DNA of 64,000 bases from the NCBI GenBank assembly GCA_002118135.1, contig BDIU01000450.1, forward strand, positions 62,001 through 126,000, in the 5' to 3' direction. Every line of letters starts with the position of its first letter. The stretch's first letter is position 1. The position numbers and the translations under genes are program-made. Source of the DNA: Trebouxia sp. TZW2008. Lineage: Eukaryota > Chlorophyta > Trebouxiophyceae > Trebouxiales > Trebouxiaceae. The notes below the pieces were generated by a model, which was given only the letters and a program-made list of their open reading frames with translations, was not told the origin of the DNA and did not search any database. Below, piece by piece: positions 27,701 to 39,500 of the stretch.

Positions 27701-29050
27701 GTGCTGCATGCATCTCGTTCAAATGTAATGTTGTCAAGCATGCCATGCCTGTGCTTACGATGCGCACTTTTTGATGGCTAACAGTTGCTATATATGACGC
27801 CCTGCCTATACACTTATGCTATGCTGCGTATGCGCTCAAGCTGTAGGCCTTCTGACTGCAGGGTGTCATTGACAGCAATGCCCTGCCTGCCCTGGCCACA
27901 TTGCGCCCCCCCCCCCCCCCCCCCCCCCCCCCACCCCCCCCCCCCCCCTTCCCTTGCTCAGACCCCATCCAGTGTTGATGCATTCATGCTCTCCGTGCCT
28001 ACTTTGTACAATGTGACTGTCAACAGTGCCCTGCCTGTGTACTTATGCGCTCACACTACATGCCTCCTGCTGCAGGGTGTCATTGTCAACGACGCCCTGC
28101 CTGCTTGCAACCCAGGCTGCCCTTGCCACACTCCTTCTCAGTCAGTGCTCTTACGCTCTGTGTGCCTGTGTTGTTGACAATGCTGTGCCTATGCACTGAG
28201 TCTGTACGTGTCTTTGTTGCAGGGTGTGATTGTCAACAACGCCCTGCCTGCTTGCAAGCCAGGCTGCCCATGCCACACCCCCCGCGTCCAGCCTTTTGTG
28301 CGTACTGCCCCCAAGAGGATGATGCGCAGGTGATTGCTGTGACCTTGCTGTGAATTGCAGCTGTTGTCTGTTCCGTTTCAAGACTGTGCTGCTGAGTGCT
28401 TTCTGCTGACCCTGACGTGCCTCTGCCTTGAATTGCGCAAGCCATAGCAATACATTGCGGACATAAGACGAAATATAGTCTGCATAACCGACCCCTGTGA
28501 CATGCATAAGCTCTGAGTTGGAACACTAATGTGGTTTTCCAAATTTTGTGCAAGTCACTGTGTTGACTGCTTAGCTGGCAGCTCTGTTTAAGTGCGACTA
28601 GTCTGCAACACGCTTGCTACAGTACTGAGATCAACAGAGGGCCACAGGTCATTCATTTCTCAGCACTGATTCAATGTGGCGACAGTGCTAGAGATGACTG
28701 CGCTCATGGCCTTGTGTGACCATTGATTTTGCCGGCCTATTTTAGACTTATGTGCCTGGTCACTCAGCCGTCCCAAAATGTCATTTGTGACACACCTGAG
28801 CTGCTTGACTTGAGATTCCGTACCTGTCACAGCGGTTTTGGAGTTGGATTGCCCAATTTCAAACGGCTGCTGCTGCCGTCAGTAACTGTCATGACATTCA
28901 GAGCGAATCATCTGCTGCTTTCTCACTTGTTCTCTTGTTTGCAGGCCCATCAGTGCCAGTGCAAATGCAAGGATGATGAACAGGGTGAACAGGGCTGCTC
29001 CACGTGCAACTGCCGCAGCTGGCATGGCCTCCAGGATCGCATTTGCTTGA
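24781..29050 (+). CDS. Beta-carbonic anhydrase
   Basis: Interconverts CO2 and bicarbonate with a Zn ion. The model has seven exons, all in phase: 24781-24812, 24953-25061, 25256-25551, 26576-26708, 27314-27496, 28223-28329 and 28945-29050, encoding 321 aa. Beta-class signatures are CSDSRVP (Zn Cys, Asp/Arg dyad), GEVFVQRNVGN and VCGHYNCGAMKG (Zn His and Cys). The core resembles the Coccomyxa-type enzyme up to HGLAYSVGDGLLKELTKPITGY. It then continues for about 90 residues, including a Cys-rich NNALPACKPGCPCHTP segment and an Arg/Ala-rich tail, which is unusual. No obvious transit peptide, so it may be cytosolic. Introns 3, 4 and 5 hold repeated partial copies of the next exon. Confidence 0.93.
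26066..26640 (+). repeat. Five-unit array of the exon-4 acceptor junction (carbonic anhydrase)
   Basis: The TGCAG acceptor plus the start of exon 4 (GTTGTGTGAGCTGAACGCC in the real exon) recurs at 26071, 26180, 26313 and 26432 before the true junction at 26571-26576. Spacings are 109, 133, 119 and 139 bp. Similarity covers the acceptor and 20-60 bp of exon; the copies then diverge. The copy at 26432 is the closest to the real exon. Confidence 0.9.
27181..27370 (+). repeat. Acceptor-side copy of carbonic anhydrase exon 5
   Basis: GCAG followed by GAGCTGACTAAGCCCATCAC occurs at 27191 and again at 27310-27314, 119 bp apart. The upstream copy runs for about 70 bp of exon similarity (ELTKPITGYDILVEVKE) and then breaks down. 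The downstream copy is the complete exon. Confidence 0.92.
27851..28290 (+). repeat. Three-unit array at carbonic anhydrase exon 6
   Basis: The TGCAG acceptor plus exon start (GGTGTCATTG.. / GGTGTGATTG..) occurs at 27862, 28076 and 28223. The third is the full exon. The second is nearly perfect for about 60 bp (GVIVNDALPACNPGCPCHTP) and keeps an open frame. The first runs into a poly-C tract at the place where the real exon has CACCCCCCGC or nearby. Confidence 0.9.
27906..27948 (+). repeat. Poly-C tract
   Basis: 43 bases of C with a single A at 27933, inside the most degenerate copy of carbonic anhydrase exon 6. Homopolymer length should be treated with caution. Confidence 0.95.
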
Positions 29051-30063
29051 AGCTGCTGAGAGGGTTTTCACTCGTACAAGCAGAGTTCTGCCAAGGGTCA
29101 AAGAGAGTTCTGCCAATGGCAAAGGTGCCATGGTTGTATAGTCTGATGAGCCATGCAATCACACATTGAGGTTGCATGATGCGATTTTTGGTGCTGTTGA
29201 CTACTGAGCACAGATTTTCCCCTCAAGACACGGCTGTTAGTCCAATTTTGTCACATACTTTTCTGGAGAGTTGCAGGCTGAGATTGTCCTCCAATCTGCA
29301 TTCAGCTATGCTTTTGGCAATTTGCTTTAGCTGGCAGAATGATAATGTCACAAGGCAATGTGATATGATTTTTTGTGACACAATGTCCAGTCAAGATGCT
29401 GGTCCGGCTTGATCTATCATTGGGTCTGGCTTGTCTTGCGCTTGTAATCAATTCAATGTTCTTTATTCTGTCATATCTTTCCTTTTCACTGAGACTCAAA
29501 TGTCACTTCGGCAGGAGAGGATCTGTGGCTGCACTCGCACCTGAGCTGATGCATAGTCCGCACAAATTTGCACAGACTGTACATTTGACACTTGCTTCCC
29601 TTTCCTTTCCCAGCTCCCATAGCCTGATGCAGGGCGTAAATCTATATATATTTGGCATGCCGTTTATGCTTCCAGTCTGATAGAAGCTCTTTACTGCTGC
29701 AAAACGCATGCAGTGCAGTGATCAAAGAATTTGCACATGATGCATCAGCTACAAGACAGCAGAACGTGGTTGGTTTCAAGATGTGACTTTGGCGCACACA
29801 CACATGCCTGTAGCTACTGAAACCAGCTTGAATCAAGCTGTTTGCAAATGCAACAGCTGCGAGGCAGCAAATGAGGGAACTTGCCAGCTGCTGTTGCAGC
29901 TGCTCATTATGTGAACCCGCCACACGTGAGTGCTCGTGCCATGATTATCGCAGCACAGACTATCAGGCAGAATGCTGCGCGCAATCGAAATCGGTTCCGC
30001 AAAGAGTTACATTGCTTCTCAACAACGAATCACCCTTAGCTTCTGACAATTATCGCGCACAGT
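29051..30063. other. Intergenic between carbonic anhydrase and aldo-keto reductase
   Basis: About 1 kb with no supported exon. It contains the 3' UTR of the first gene and the promoter of the second. Confidence 0.55.
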
Positions 30064-33000
30064 ATGGCACCGCTACCGCCTGTACGCAAGCTTGGTCAGC
30101 AGGGTTTGAAGGCATCGGCACAAGGATTAGGTGAGACGCTTCCGTGCTCGAACGCCACATTATCGCATTGCTTTGCTGCAGCATCACTAGCTTTGCTGTG
30201 ATGAGAGCGAGCGACAATCAGATGAAGAGGTGCAGGCTGCATGAGCATGTCTCAAGCCTACGAGGATAACCGCAATCCGCTCAGCGACGAGGAAAGCACT
30301 GCCGCAATTCACAAGGCACTCGAGCTCGTTGTCACCTTCATCGACACTTCTGACGTATACGGACCCTTCACAAACGAGGTTCTTGTAGGTAGGCATCGCC
30401 GGGATTTATCTGCAGCTCGTTGATCAGCGCTCGCGCAACGTGCTAGGCATGTGAACGTGGTATGCATCAGAGCGCCGCACTCTTCTCATACGCTGTTGAG
30501 CCATATCTGCATGCTTCGTGATCTTTCTGTGCAAACAGGTAAAGCCATCAAAGGGAATAGGGAGAAGTACACTCTGGCAACCAAATTTGGTGTGATACGT
30601 CGCCCTGATGGCAAGGGCAATGATGTGATTGGCACAAGGGAGTATGTCCGTAGTGCTATTGAAGCATCCTTGAAGCGACTTCAGACAGACTACATAAACC
30701 TGTACTATCAGCATAGGATTGACAGGACTGTGGGAATTGAGACAACAGTAAGAGCAATGAAGGTACACTTTGCTTCGCCTCAATGTAAACTTGGTGGCCA
30801 TTGCTGCATGCCGACTGCACGCGTCATTCAGTGCTGCTGAGATGGAATTGTGTAGGCTGAAAAGGTGTGCAGGCTGACAGATCATACACTTGCATAAGTA
30901 ATACAACCTCCATGCATGCAGCTTTCATCAATAGAAGTAGAAGTTTTTGCACACTATGCGCTCGCAGCCCGATTCTGGAGGCCATCTTCAAAGAGTGCAC
31001 TACAAATCCAAATCAGACTTGAAAATACTTATATACGCATTGCATGTACAGTCACCAACTCAGTGCTTGCATAAGACTTTGCTGCATATCGCTGGAACAA
31101 TGCATGCAACAAGTTGACAAAGCAACACTGATTTGATGTTGTTTTGGCCTGCATTTCTGTGTCTGCGTCTTTTGCCATGCCGCATGAAAGTGAGTTTCCA
31201 ACTTGGTGGCGAAGCTGCAAAGTATCAAGCCACCCTGTTGCACGTCATCAAGCAGCAATACATGGCTCAATTGCCTATGCAGGAGTTGGTAGAGGAAGGC
31301 AAGGTGAAGTACTTGGGTCTATCAGAGGCGTCAGCAGATGAGATCAGGCACGCACATGCCATCGACCCCATCTCAGCAGTGCAGCTGGAGTGGTCCTTGT
31401 GGACCAGGAATGCCGAGGTAACAATCAACCAATCAGTCACTATACTTACTGTCATATGAGCCCAACGGTGATCATGTAGGCAATGTTGGAGGGACTACAC
31501 ACTCATGGCACCTGCCATTTTGAGCAATCTCATGGCCAGTATGGACTCCATCTGACAGAGTATCAATCCTTTCCCATTCCCCATCCCAGCATGTATGCAC
31601 GGCTTCTCTCGTGTTGAGACAAGTCAAAGCTTAGGCTTTCTGTTAGGTCCTTGTCTCTGTTCTGTACATGATGGGGCAATTGACAGATTGTTCTGCAAGT
31701 GAAAAGGTTCAAGAAGTCTTCCAATTCATCGTGCTGTTTGGCAAGATAATCTGGGCTGCAATGTAGGCTTGAGCTGCCTTTGTATGCCAGACCTGATATG
31801 CTGGTACCAGCGTGCACAAAAGTCCACAACGTATCTGTGAATTTGGCAATTCTTTGTATTGAACAGGCCAGCCTGGCAAATGTCAGGCTTGAGCTTGTAG
31901 CGCATTCTCAGTGCTGATCAATTGGCAAGCTCCATTGGTGACCGCAGAAAGAGGTTATTTCAACATGCACAGAGCTGGGCATTGGCATTGTGGCCCACAG
32001 CCCTTCAGGCATTGTGGTAGTTGTACAGATTTAACTCAAGGAAAGTCAACAAAGCCCTTTCGGCAACTGCAGGAAGATGTCATCCCAACATGCAGAGAGT
32101 TAGGCATTGGCATTGTGGCATACAGCCCTCTAGGGCGGGGCTTTTTGACAGGCACAATCAGGAGCGTCCAGGATCTCAAGGAGAAAGACAGAAGAATTGA
32201 ACGGTTTCCCAGATTTCAAGGCAACAACCTAGAAAAGGTGCAGACTTAGAGACAGGCATTGCACTCTGGTTTTACTGGTATTTTGTCAGCCGCTACATTA
32301 TGACGCCACACATGTTGTGTTATTGATTGTACTATATCTCATGCATGTATACAATGCTCCAATCTATGGCAACCCACATCACACGCTGCACTGAGGTGAC
32401 CATCCAGCAAGTGAATTGTCACTCATGATCATATGCAGGTTCTGCCGTATTTGCAGGTTCTTGTTGCTTTACCGCATCGGGTTTCTGATCCAGCCACCAT
32501 GGGTTTTGCAGTACACCTGACAGGCATAATTTTTATGCAGAATCTGAGATTGGTTGAGAAGGTGGATCAATTGGCCAAGGCCAAGGGAGTGGAGCCTGGA
32601 CAGCTTGCGTTGGCATGGGTGCATCATCAAGTAAGCTCAGAAACCCCCATGCCTCAGATTCTTTCATGATCAAATTAGGTGTCCTTCAAGCATCTACAAT
32701 TTCAGCGTCAAGTAAGCTGTACTATTTGTTTCATGTACAGCTTGCTTGCATTCAAAGCTGAAGGTTCAATGGCTCAATTTGAATTGGGAGTACTGCTCAC
32801 TTGATGCCGAAGGCTTGAGCACTCAAAAGACAGCTGACTTGATGCGTGACAAGCACATGAAGAGCAGCTCACCGATGCGTCATGCATTCAAAGGCCCCAA
32901 ACAGGACAAACATAATAATGATCAAGCAAGATCAGGCAATGTGAGCAGGGTGAGGATGTGTTTCCTATCCTGGAGACTGAAAGAGTCAAGAATTCTGAGC

Positions 33001-33748
33001 AAAACATTGAATCATTATAAAAACAGCCTGTTCAAAGAGCAGCTCCACACTTAGCTAAAACAAGGTGCATTGTGACGCATGTCCATCAAACTCACGCCAG
33101 ATGTGTACAGGGGGAGGATGTCTTTCCTATTCCAGGAACCAAAAGAGTCAAGTACCTGGAGCAAAACGCTGCAGCCTTTCAAATCAAACTGACAGCTGAA
33201 GACATTAAGCAACTGGAAACTGTATTTGCAACAGATCAGGTAAACTTCAGCATGACACACTTCTCTGACAGAAGCATACAAAATCTGTTTAGTGTGCTAG
33301 ACTCAGCAAGCGCTGTTGTGAGCAAGCGCTGTGCAAAGCAGTCAATGCTGCTGTCATGCAATCTGATTGGCATGCGATATGCGATTTGCCACAGCCAATG
33401 TGAGCCTAGTCAGCATGTATATTTGTAATCGCATCATCAGGGTTGCCTCTATAAAAAGAGGCTCCCAGTAACATGATGACGCCTAAGGCAGAGACGTTTC
33501 CTTTTTTCCTTTTCGTGTTTTCATTATTGCAGCTCCGTTTTGCAGTCAAGGTTTGATATGTTTTGAACCACTCTATCAGACAGTTGCACACAGCTTCGAA
33601 TGCACACACTTACACACACATGCCAAAGCACATAACCAAGCACAATCTCAGAAACTGACGGCATATTTGTTCCTTGCAGGTATTTGGCACCCGTAACAAT
33701 GAAGCCATGCAAAAGGCTGCCTTTGAAGGTGCAAGGAGTGAGGAATGA
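30064..33748 (+). CDS. Aldo-keto reductase (Tas/YajO-like)
   Basis: NADPH-dependent carbonyl reductase of the aldo-keto reductase superfamily, probably cytosolic. Eight phase-consistent exons: 30064-30130, 30236-30388, 30539-30762, 31283-31417, 32073-32237, 32541-32630, 33111-33239 and 33680-33748, 343 aa. The catalytic tetrad is visible: D59 and Y64 (FIDTSDVYG), K89 (TLATKFG), H132 (YYQHRID). Cofactor-binding segments are [12 protein letters not shown] and [14 protein letters not shown]. The architecture matches plant auxin-induced PCNT115-like reductases; the substrate cannot be told. Upstream partial copies of exons 5 and 7 lie in the preceding introns. Nothing suggests the main frame is broken. 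Confidence 0.94.
31941..32137 (+). repeat. Acceptor-side copy of aldo-keto reductase exon 5
   Basis: CCGCAG plus about 65 bp at 31948 resembles the true junction at 32073 (CTGCAG, then [18 protein letters not shown]). The offset is 125 bp. Shared words include CAACATGCA and GGCATTGGCATTGTGG. The copy has lost the exon frame. Confidence 0.88.
32941..33175 (+). repeat. Acceptor-side copy of aldo-keto reductase exon 7
   Basis: A copy at 32949 repeats the start of exon 7 (GAGGATGTGTTTCCTATCC, AAAGAGTCAAG), 162 bp upstream of the true junction at 33111. It is diverged but unmistakable for about 60 bp. Confidence 0.88.
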
Positions 33749-34775
33749 CGTACCATTCCATGTGGTTTATACTGTGCACGAACCTCAGCTTTGATGAGTC
33801 TGTTTTTGGCTTTATGTGTTGCTGGCTTGGCAGAGACAATTCAAGCAGCAACCTCTTGTTACAACAGTCAAATAGAGGCAGCAAGGCAATGGCGACAGTT
33901 TACTGTAGTCAAGTATTTGATGCTCCAGTGCAAGCAAACAGCTGTATCAGTCGCCGAGTGGCCAGCAGATTGTTACTTGCCTGGTCATGTAAGTAATAGC
34001 AAACGGTCAGTGGTCAGTGTTGCAAATCTGTATGTTTGTATTTTGGAAGTCAGTATTTGCAGCATGCCATTGGCCAAGCTGCAGCAGACTTGTAGTACAC
34101 ACAGCAGCTGTCAAATTTGAAGTCACCCATATTGAAGCATGCTGAGCATCTGTGCATGAGTGCCATGCCTCAGACTAGGCATCAATGGGGCACGCTGAAC
34201 AGGCAGGCTGTGCAATTGCTACTGATTTGCGGTTTTCGAGGTGCTGGAATTCAGTTTTGCTCATTCATGCAGCCAGTGGCTCAGAAGACGCAATGCACGT
34301 GCTTCAGCCAGCCGTTAAGGCTGATTGCATGTGCCATGGAATGGCAATACGAGACAGAGAAAGAGAGATCACAAGGTTTGGCCAGTCAATAAGTCTAATG
34401 TGCGTGTGTCAGAACCTGATCAAACGCGGAGCCATCTGAGGCAATCAGACCTGAAAACCTACACCTGATCCCTTTGACCTAAAAATGGTCTCATGATGTC
34501 AGTTTTAGGTGGGAAAGAAGATGCACACTGCTGCACAAGCGGTTGTCAAATGTGGCAACCCGATACAAGATGTTCCTCATCAGCTGTGTGTCCATAAAAT
34601 CCAAGGAATCTCTGTCTCAGCAAAAGCCTGCTTGGTTTCGGAGCAAATTCAACAGCGGGGGTGCTCTCAAGCAGTTTTCACTTCGACGCAAGGTCACTTC
34701 GAGAAGAAGCGAACAGGCGTGCTCTGAGCTTGCTCAAAACATACAAGCAAGTGGAGTGACTGCTTGCAGCCCTTC
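33749..34775. other. Intergenic, nothing recognised
   Basis: About 1 kb between the aldo-keto reductase stop and the F-box/LRR-like gene. Short open frames of 60-110 codons only. A CTTGCAG at 34764-34770 could be a 3' splice site of a 5'-UTR intron. Confidence 0.5.
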
Positions 34776-36013
34776 ATGGTGCCAGCGCTATGTCTCTCCG
34801 ATGACCTGTGGGCTAAAATTCTCTCGCTTTACGCAACGGACGCCACACACCATCAGCACGGGCTTCAGCACATGAACAATGACGTCCAATCGCAAAAGCT
34901 GTACTACCGCTACCAAGAGCTGAGGCTAGTGTGCAAGAGGTTTAACAAGCTCCTGGATCAATCTGAAGATTCGAACACCCTCCTTCTTTGGGAAGAGATG
35001 GATGGCCGAAAACTTCCAAGTCTCATTCGATGGATTCAATCTCGTAGCAGCACGCTTCGGGATTTTGTGGCACATTGTCCAAGCTGTACGCAGGATGCAG
35101 CCCTAACAGCTGCTATGCCAGCACCGTGCAACAGTGCTTCCAGCTTAGAAACCATCTTTTTGCGTGCCCCATCAGATGTTGCACTGAGCCTTTTGTCAGA
35201 GTTTCCCAATCTCACAAAGTTTGTGCTGGATGCCGACAACGATAGTAACCTTGATCTGGGCTCTTTGAAGTTTATCCCGAAGCTGTCTGAACTACACCTG
35301 AAAGACGGCTCGTTTTCAGATGTTGGCGAGCTGCCGCACCTGACGTCACTACATATGTACAGAGCAAGGGCCTTTTTTGGACAATGTCATTTTCATCTCA
35401 GCTTGCGAGAGCTTGTTTTGTGGGAAAGTCAGCTGGGCGCCATGCCATCAAATGGTGTTGCAGCCTGTCTTTCACTGCAATTTTTAGCATGTTGTCACAG
35501 CAGAATCTGCGCTGGTCGGGAGGCAGATTGTATTGACACTTTGTCAGATGATGCAGAGTCTCTATTACCTACCAACATTGCTGCTTTGACGCAACTTACT
35601 CACTTGTCGCTGGAGTCAAATGTGCCTCGTGAGAGCATAGTGTCTGTGGGCGGGCTGTACAGTCTGACAAGTTTGAGGACTCTTCGTCTGGTAGACGTTG
35701 CTTCAAGCCTTAGACTTATGGTGTGAGGAAGCCTGTTGTAGTGTTGGAGTTTGCTTGGGCAAGTATGAGACTGTTGCAAGAAGTCGATATCAGCGCCGTG
35801 TATCTGAAGTGTGATGACAGGTTGCTGCATCTGTGTGGGCTGCCATCATTGAAGACATTGCGTTTTACTGGCAAAAGACCAGTTGATATGGAGTCTGCAA
35901 GTCAATTTGGCGCTTTTATGTACAACATGGCTCTGCACAGCCCCCAGACTCAAATTTTTCTGAATGGTCTCACGGTTCACAGACCCCCACATATAATTAC
36001 CGGTCGTTTCTAG
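34776..36013 (+). CDS. F-box/leucine-rich-repeat-like protein, frame interrupted
   Basis: A long intronless frame runs from ATG 34776 (MVPALCLSDDLWAKIL) to a TGA at 35726, about 316 codons. An F-box-like N-terminus (DDLWAKILSLY, ELRLVCKRFNKLLD) is followed by irregular leucine-rich repeats (LTKFVLDA, LKFIPKLSELHLKDGSF, LPHLTSLHMY, LTQLTHLSLES, LTSLRTLRLVDV). LRR-like coding continues at once in another frame, about 35723-36013 (LLHLCGLPSLKTLRFTG). One frameshift separates the two parts, so this is a recent pseudogene, a sequencing error, or has an unseen intron. F-box proteins recruit substrates to SCF ubiquitin ligases; no target can be inferred. The lack of introns contrasts with its neighbours. 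Confidence 0.6.
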
Positions 36014-36541
36014 GGGATTTGACAACATTTTCATGCAAGCTTCTGATGTAAAATCGCAGCCAGCCCTGCAATCTTAATACCTTTCTGTTCTTGTGACATG
36101 TTGTTCGTTCAGACTCAGCCTTTGTACTGGTCAACGTCTCAAACAGCCTTGGTTGAGTTCCACACAGACTGACTATAATTGCCTTCACAGAACAATGCTT
36201 TGTTCAATCTTTTGATCACGGTGATCTGTCAGTTGATGACTGTCTGTAAGTGCCAAGAAACTTATGGACCATCAGTGTGGCTGGTCTGCATGCATATGCA
36301 GCGCAATTCCACACACGAAAGCACTGCAACCATTCCATTCACCAAAGGAGCACCATAAATCTTCTACGTGTCATGAATTTGGGTCAACCTAGCATCAACA
36401 CAGGGCATCATGCACAATATTCGTAGGCACACACACCATATAGGAGACCATAAAGCTGCAAACCAATCACATACACCCCTGAACAAAACAACTCTGTGCA
36501 ACCCGAGCAAAAGAATGGAGCCAAACACACGAGCACAAGCA
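36014..36541. other. Intergenic, convergent gene ends
   Basis: This gap lies between the F-box/LRR-like gene and the 3' end of P450 reductase. I see no gene or repeat of note; presumably 3' UTRs. Confidence 0.55.
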
Positions 36542-39500
36542 CTACCACACATCTCGCTGATAACGGCTAGAATCAGTCAACTGCTTCAGCTTGGCTTCTG
36601 CTTCACTGCTACTACTGCCTGACTGCTGCTGTACTATCTCTAACAGTGCAGCATGCACATCCTTTGCCATGCGTTTCGCATCACCACACACATATACATG
36701 TCCCCCTTGTGCATCTGACAGCATCTGATCTATATCTATTGCCTGTTGGTGCAACTGATGCTGCACATACACCTTGCTGACGGCATCTCTAGAAAACGCA
36801 ACAAACAGCTTCTGTAGCACACCGTTTTTAGAATACATGGCCAGTTCCTGCTCATATATATAGTCCTGAGACTTCTTTCTGCAGCCAAAGAATAGGTATG
36901 CTGGACCCAGATCAGCACCTGCAGAACACGCAGATATCATCAGCCAAAACATAGCTTTGCCTTGTTGCACGAGTCAAAGCCACATACACTGCTTCACAGC
37001 ACTTCTGAACGCCAGTAAGTCGTGCGTCACCACAGACATGCTGTGTGAATGTATTTGCCTTTTTGTTGCTCAGATGTTCACACAAGCTGCTACGTGAATC
37101 AGTGAAGTGTCATCATCATCAGCTTTTGCGCCACACTGTAAATGTGCACATGATGACTAAGCCCACACTTGATGATGCTTGATTGATGAAACCCTAGATG
37201 ATACAAGTCTAGCTGTATGCAATGTGTCTAACGTCTTACTAGAGCAGCCCAGTCTTGTAGAAAATCTTTGAAAGACAGCTTGCATGGTTTTGCCTTTTGG
37301 CACTACTGACCGCTGGCACAGCAACAGGCAGCAAGAAATGCTGACCAAGCTTGAGCAGAGCAGCTCGCTGTTGCAGGAAGCCTCTGAAAGGGGCCAAGCA
37401 AGTGTTACTTTGAAAACAGTAAGGGGGTGCTTGGTTGCTTAGGCAGCTTGCAAAACCATGTGGTGATGCCCGCGTTTGACAGTTGACAACAACAGGCAGC
37501 ATTGCAGACTCACCAGACTTTAGCAAGACGGCTCGCTCTTGAAGGAAGCCTCTGAAAGGGGCTAGACCAGTGCCAGGGCCCACCATAACGATGGGGGTGC
37601 TCGGTTGTTTGGGCAGCTTGAAGTGAGAATGCCTCACAAAGATTGGTATCCTATCACCAACACTTAGGCTCTTGAGGTAGTTGGAACATACTCCTAGGTG
37701 CTGTCTACCAGTGGCTGTGGTGTCTGCTACTATGGCACACGTGACGTGTATACCGTGTGGGTGCTGCTTGGGAGACGAAGAGATGGAGTAAAATCTCGGC
37801 TGAAGCCTGGGTGCCATGCTGCCAAAGAATGCACCTGCCACACCACAGAACTTGATCTATTGTGCTGTATATTAAGAAAACTTTTACAGCATTTTCTTCT
37901 TGCAATTGCGACTGTTCCCACAGCTTGTCCCAAGATGACCTTGTTTGATGAAAGATGAACAGAGGTACCACTGCAGTCAGAAAGCAGTGATTGGTCCTGA
38001 CTTTCATGGCCTGAGGGATACGACTGTCTCTCCTTCGGGTGCACTTATAACAAGAAATGGCAGCAGTGTCATTTGTGTGTTCACATGCGCACCTGAAGCA
38101 CCCAAAGCTGGGGACATAAATGGTCAAGTCAAATTCAACACAATCGAGACATCAATTGAGCACAATGCTGCTGACACGCGAGTTGCCTCATATCCACATA
38201 ATGGCCTTAGGTATAGGACTGTCTATACGTAAGTTTTTGTTTTGAGTGCCGTTATACCAAAAAATGGCGGCGATGTCATTTGTGTGTTCATACATGCACC
38301 TGAAGCACCCAGAACTGGGTACATGAATGGTCAATGCAATGACGCACTAGAGCCATAGCTTAAGCACGATGCTGTTGACACGCGAGTTGCCTCATGTCCT
38401 TATGAAGGCAGAGACAGACTAAACAACAAGTCTGTCTCTGCCATCATGAGGTTATGAGGCGCTTGCTTGTGAAGCTCTGCAGCTGCGTCAGGGCTGTTGC
38501 ACATGGCAATGCCTCTGAGAGGCAGGCCCAGCTCAGGCGTGGTTTCTCGTACATTTGTACATGCATCACGTGAGAGACGACAGAGGCAGGCCCACCAAAG
38601 ACAAGACCGAGCCCCTTTACCCTCCCTCTACTTCCTCCTCCATCAATTTCCCTCTCTGCTTGATGGAATGGGCCCACTTTCGTGATTGCCTTCAGCATAT
38701 CATAGAACCAGGCCAAACTTATCAAGCGGAGAGAGAAGCAAGAGGATGGAAGAGAAGAAGGACAGGGAACTTGCAGTTGCTGTGCTCGTCACATCCCAAA
38801 TTCCCCACTTCAGCCTGGCGCTCTGATGCTTGCAGTGCTGTGCTTATGACATCCCAACTTGCCACTTTGGCACCACTGATGCAGATGCAGTGAACGCAGA
38901 AGGTTCATTAGAGACAGCTTGAAACCAAACTGAAGGCTCCATTTGAGCTCAGTTGATCAGCGACAGCAGCAGCATCACACACGAAATAGAACTGCCCAGG
39001 TGCTAGGTGTGAAGAGTCCAAGTTGATCAACGTCTCATGGCAAGCATGTGCCATGCATAATGGCACAGTGCTGGAATTGTGTCATTCAGAATTGCATGTG
39101 TAGTTCTATCAAGGCCTGTCTTGATAGGAAAAGCAGGCCTTGCCTCAAATCAAGCAGGATGATGGAGTGTCACATCCAGCAATGCAGCGATGCCTACAAT
39201 TCATGCACAAATGCACCAACGTCCTACAAAATGAGGGCATGACAGAGGAACGCCGCTCATCACCTCACTTTGGTCAATCAACAGCAGTGTGCAACAGCGA
39301 TGACAAAAGGTCACAGACAAGTAAACTGCTGAACGCTTGCAGAACCTCTAGAAGCCACCGCCTGGGTCCTCCTACCCACTCAGTCGACTCAGCGTTGCCT
39401 TCTGGACTGGACAGGTGCAGCAGGCCAGCTGCCTTGGTTCTGTGCGTTCACACAGCAGTACAATGAGGCCAGTCTGTTGTGAACAGAAGTCCTACCTAGA

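Noticed and set aside
28945..29169. Cys-rich ending for carbonic anhydrase (HQCQCKCKDDEQ..) in a second frame
   Set aside because: The phase of the exon-6 donor (28329) requires the other frame, which ends at 29050 with an Arg/Ala-rich tail.
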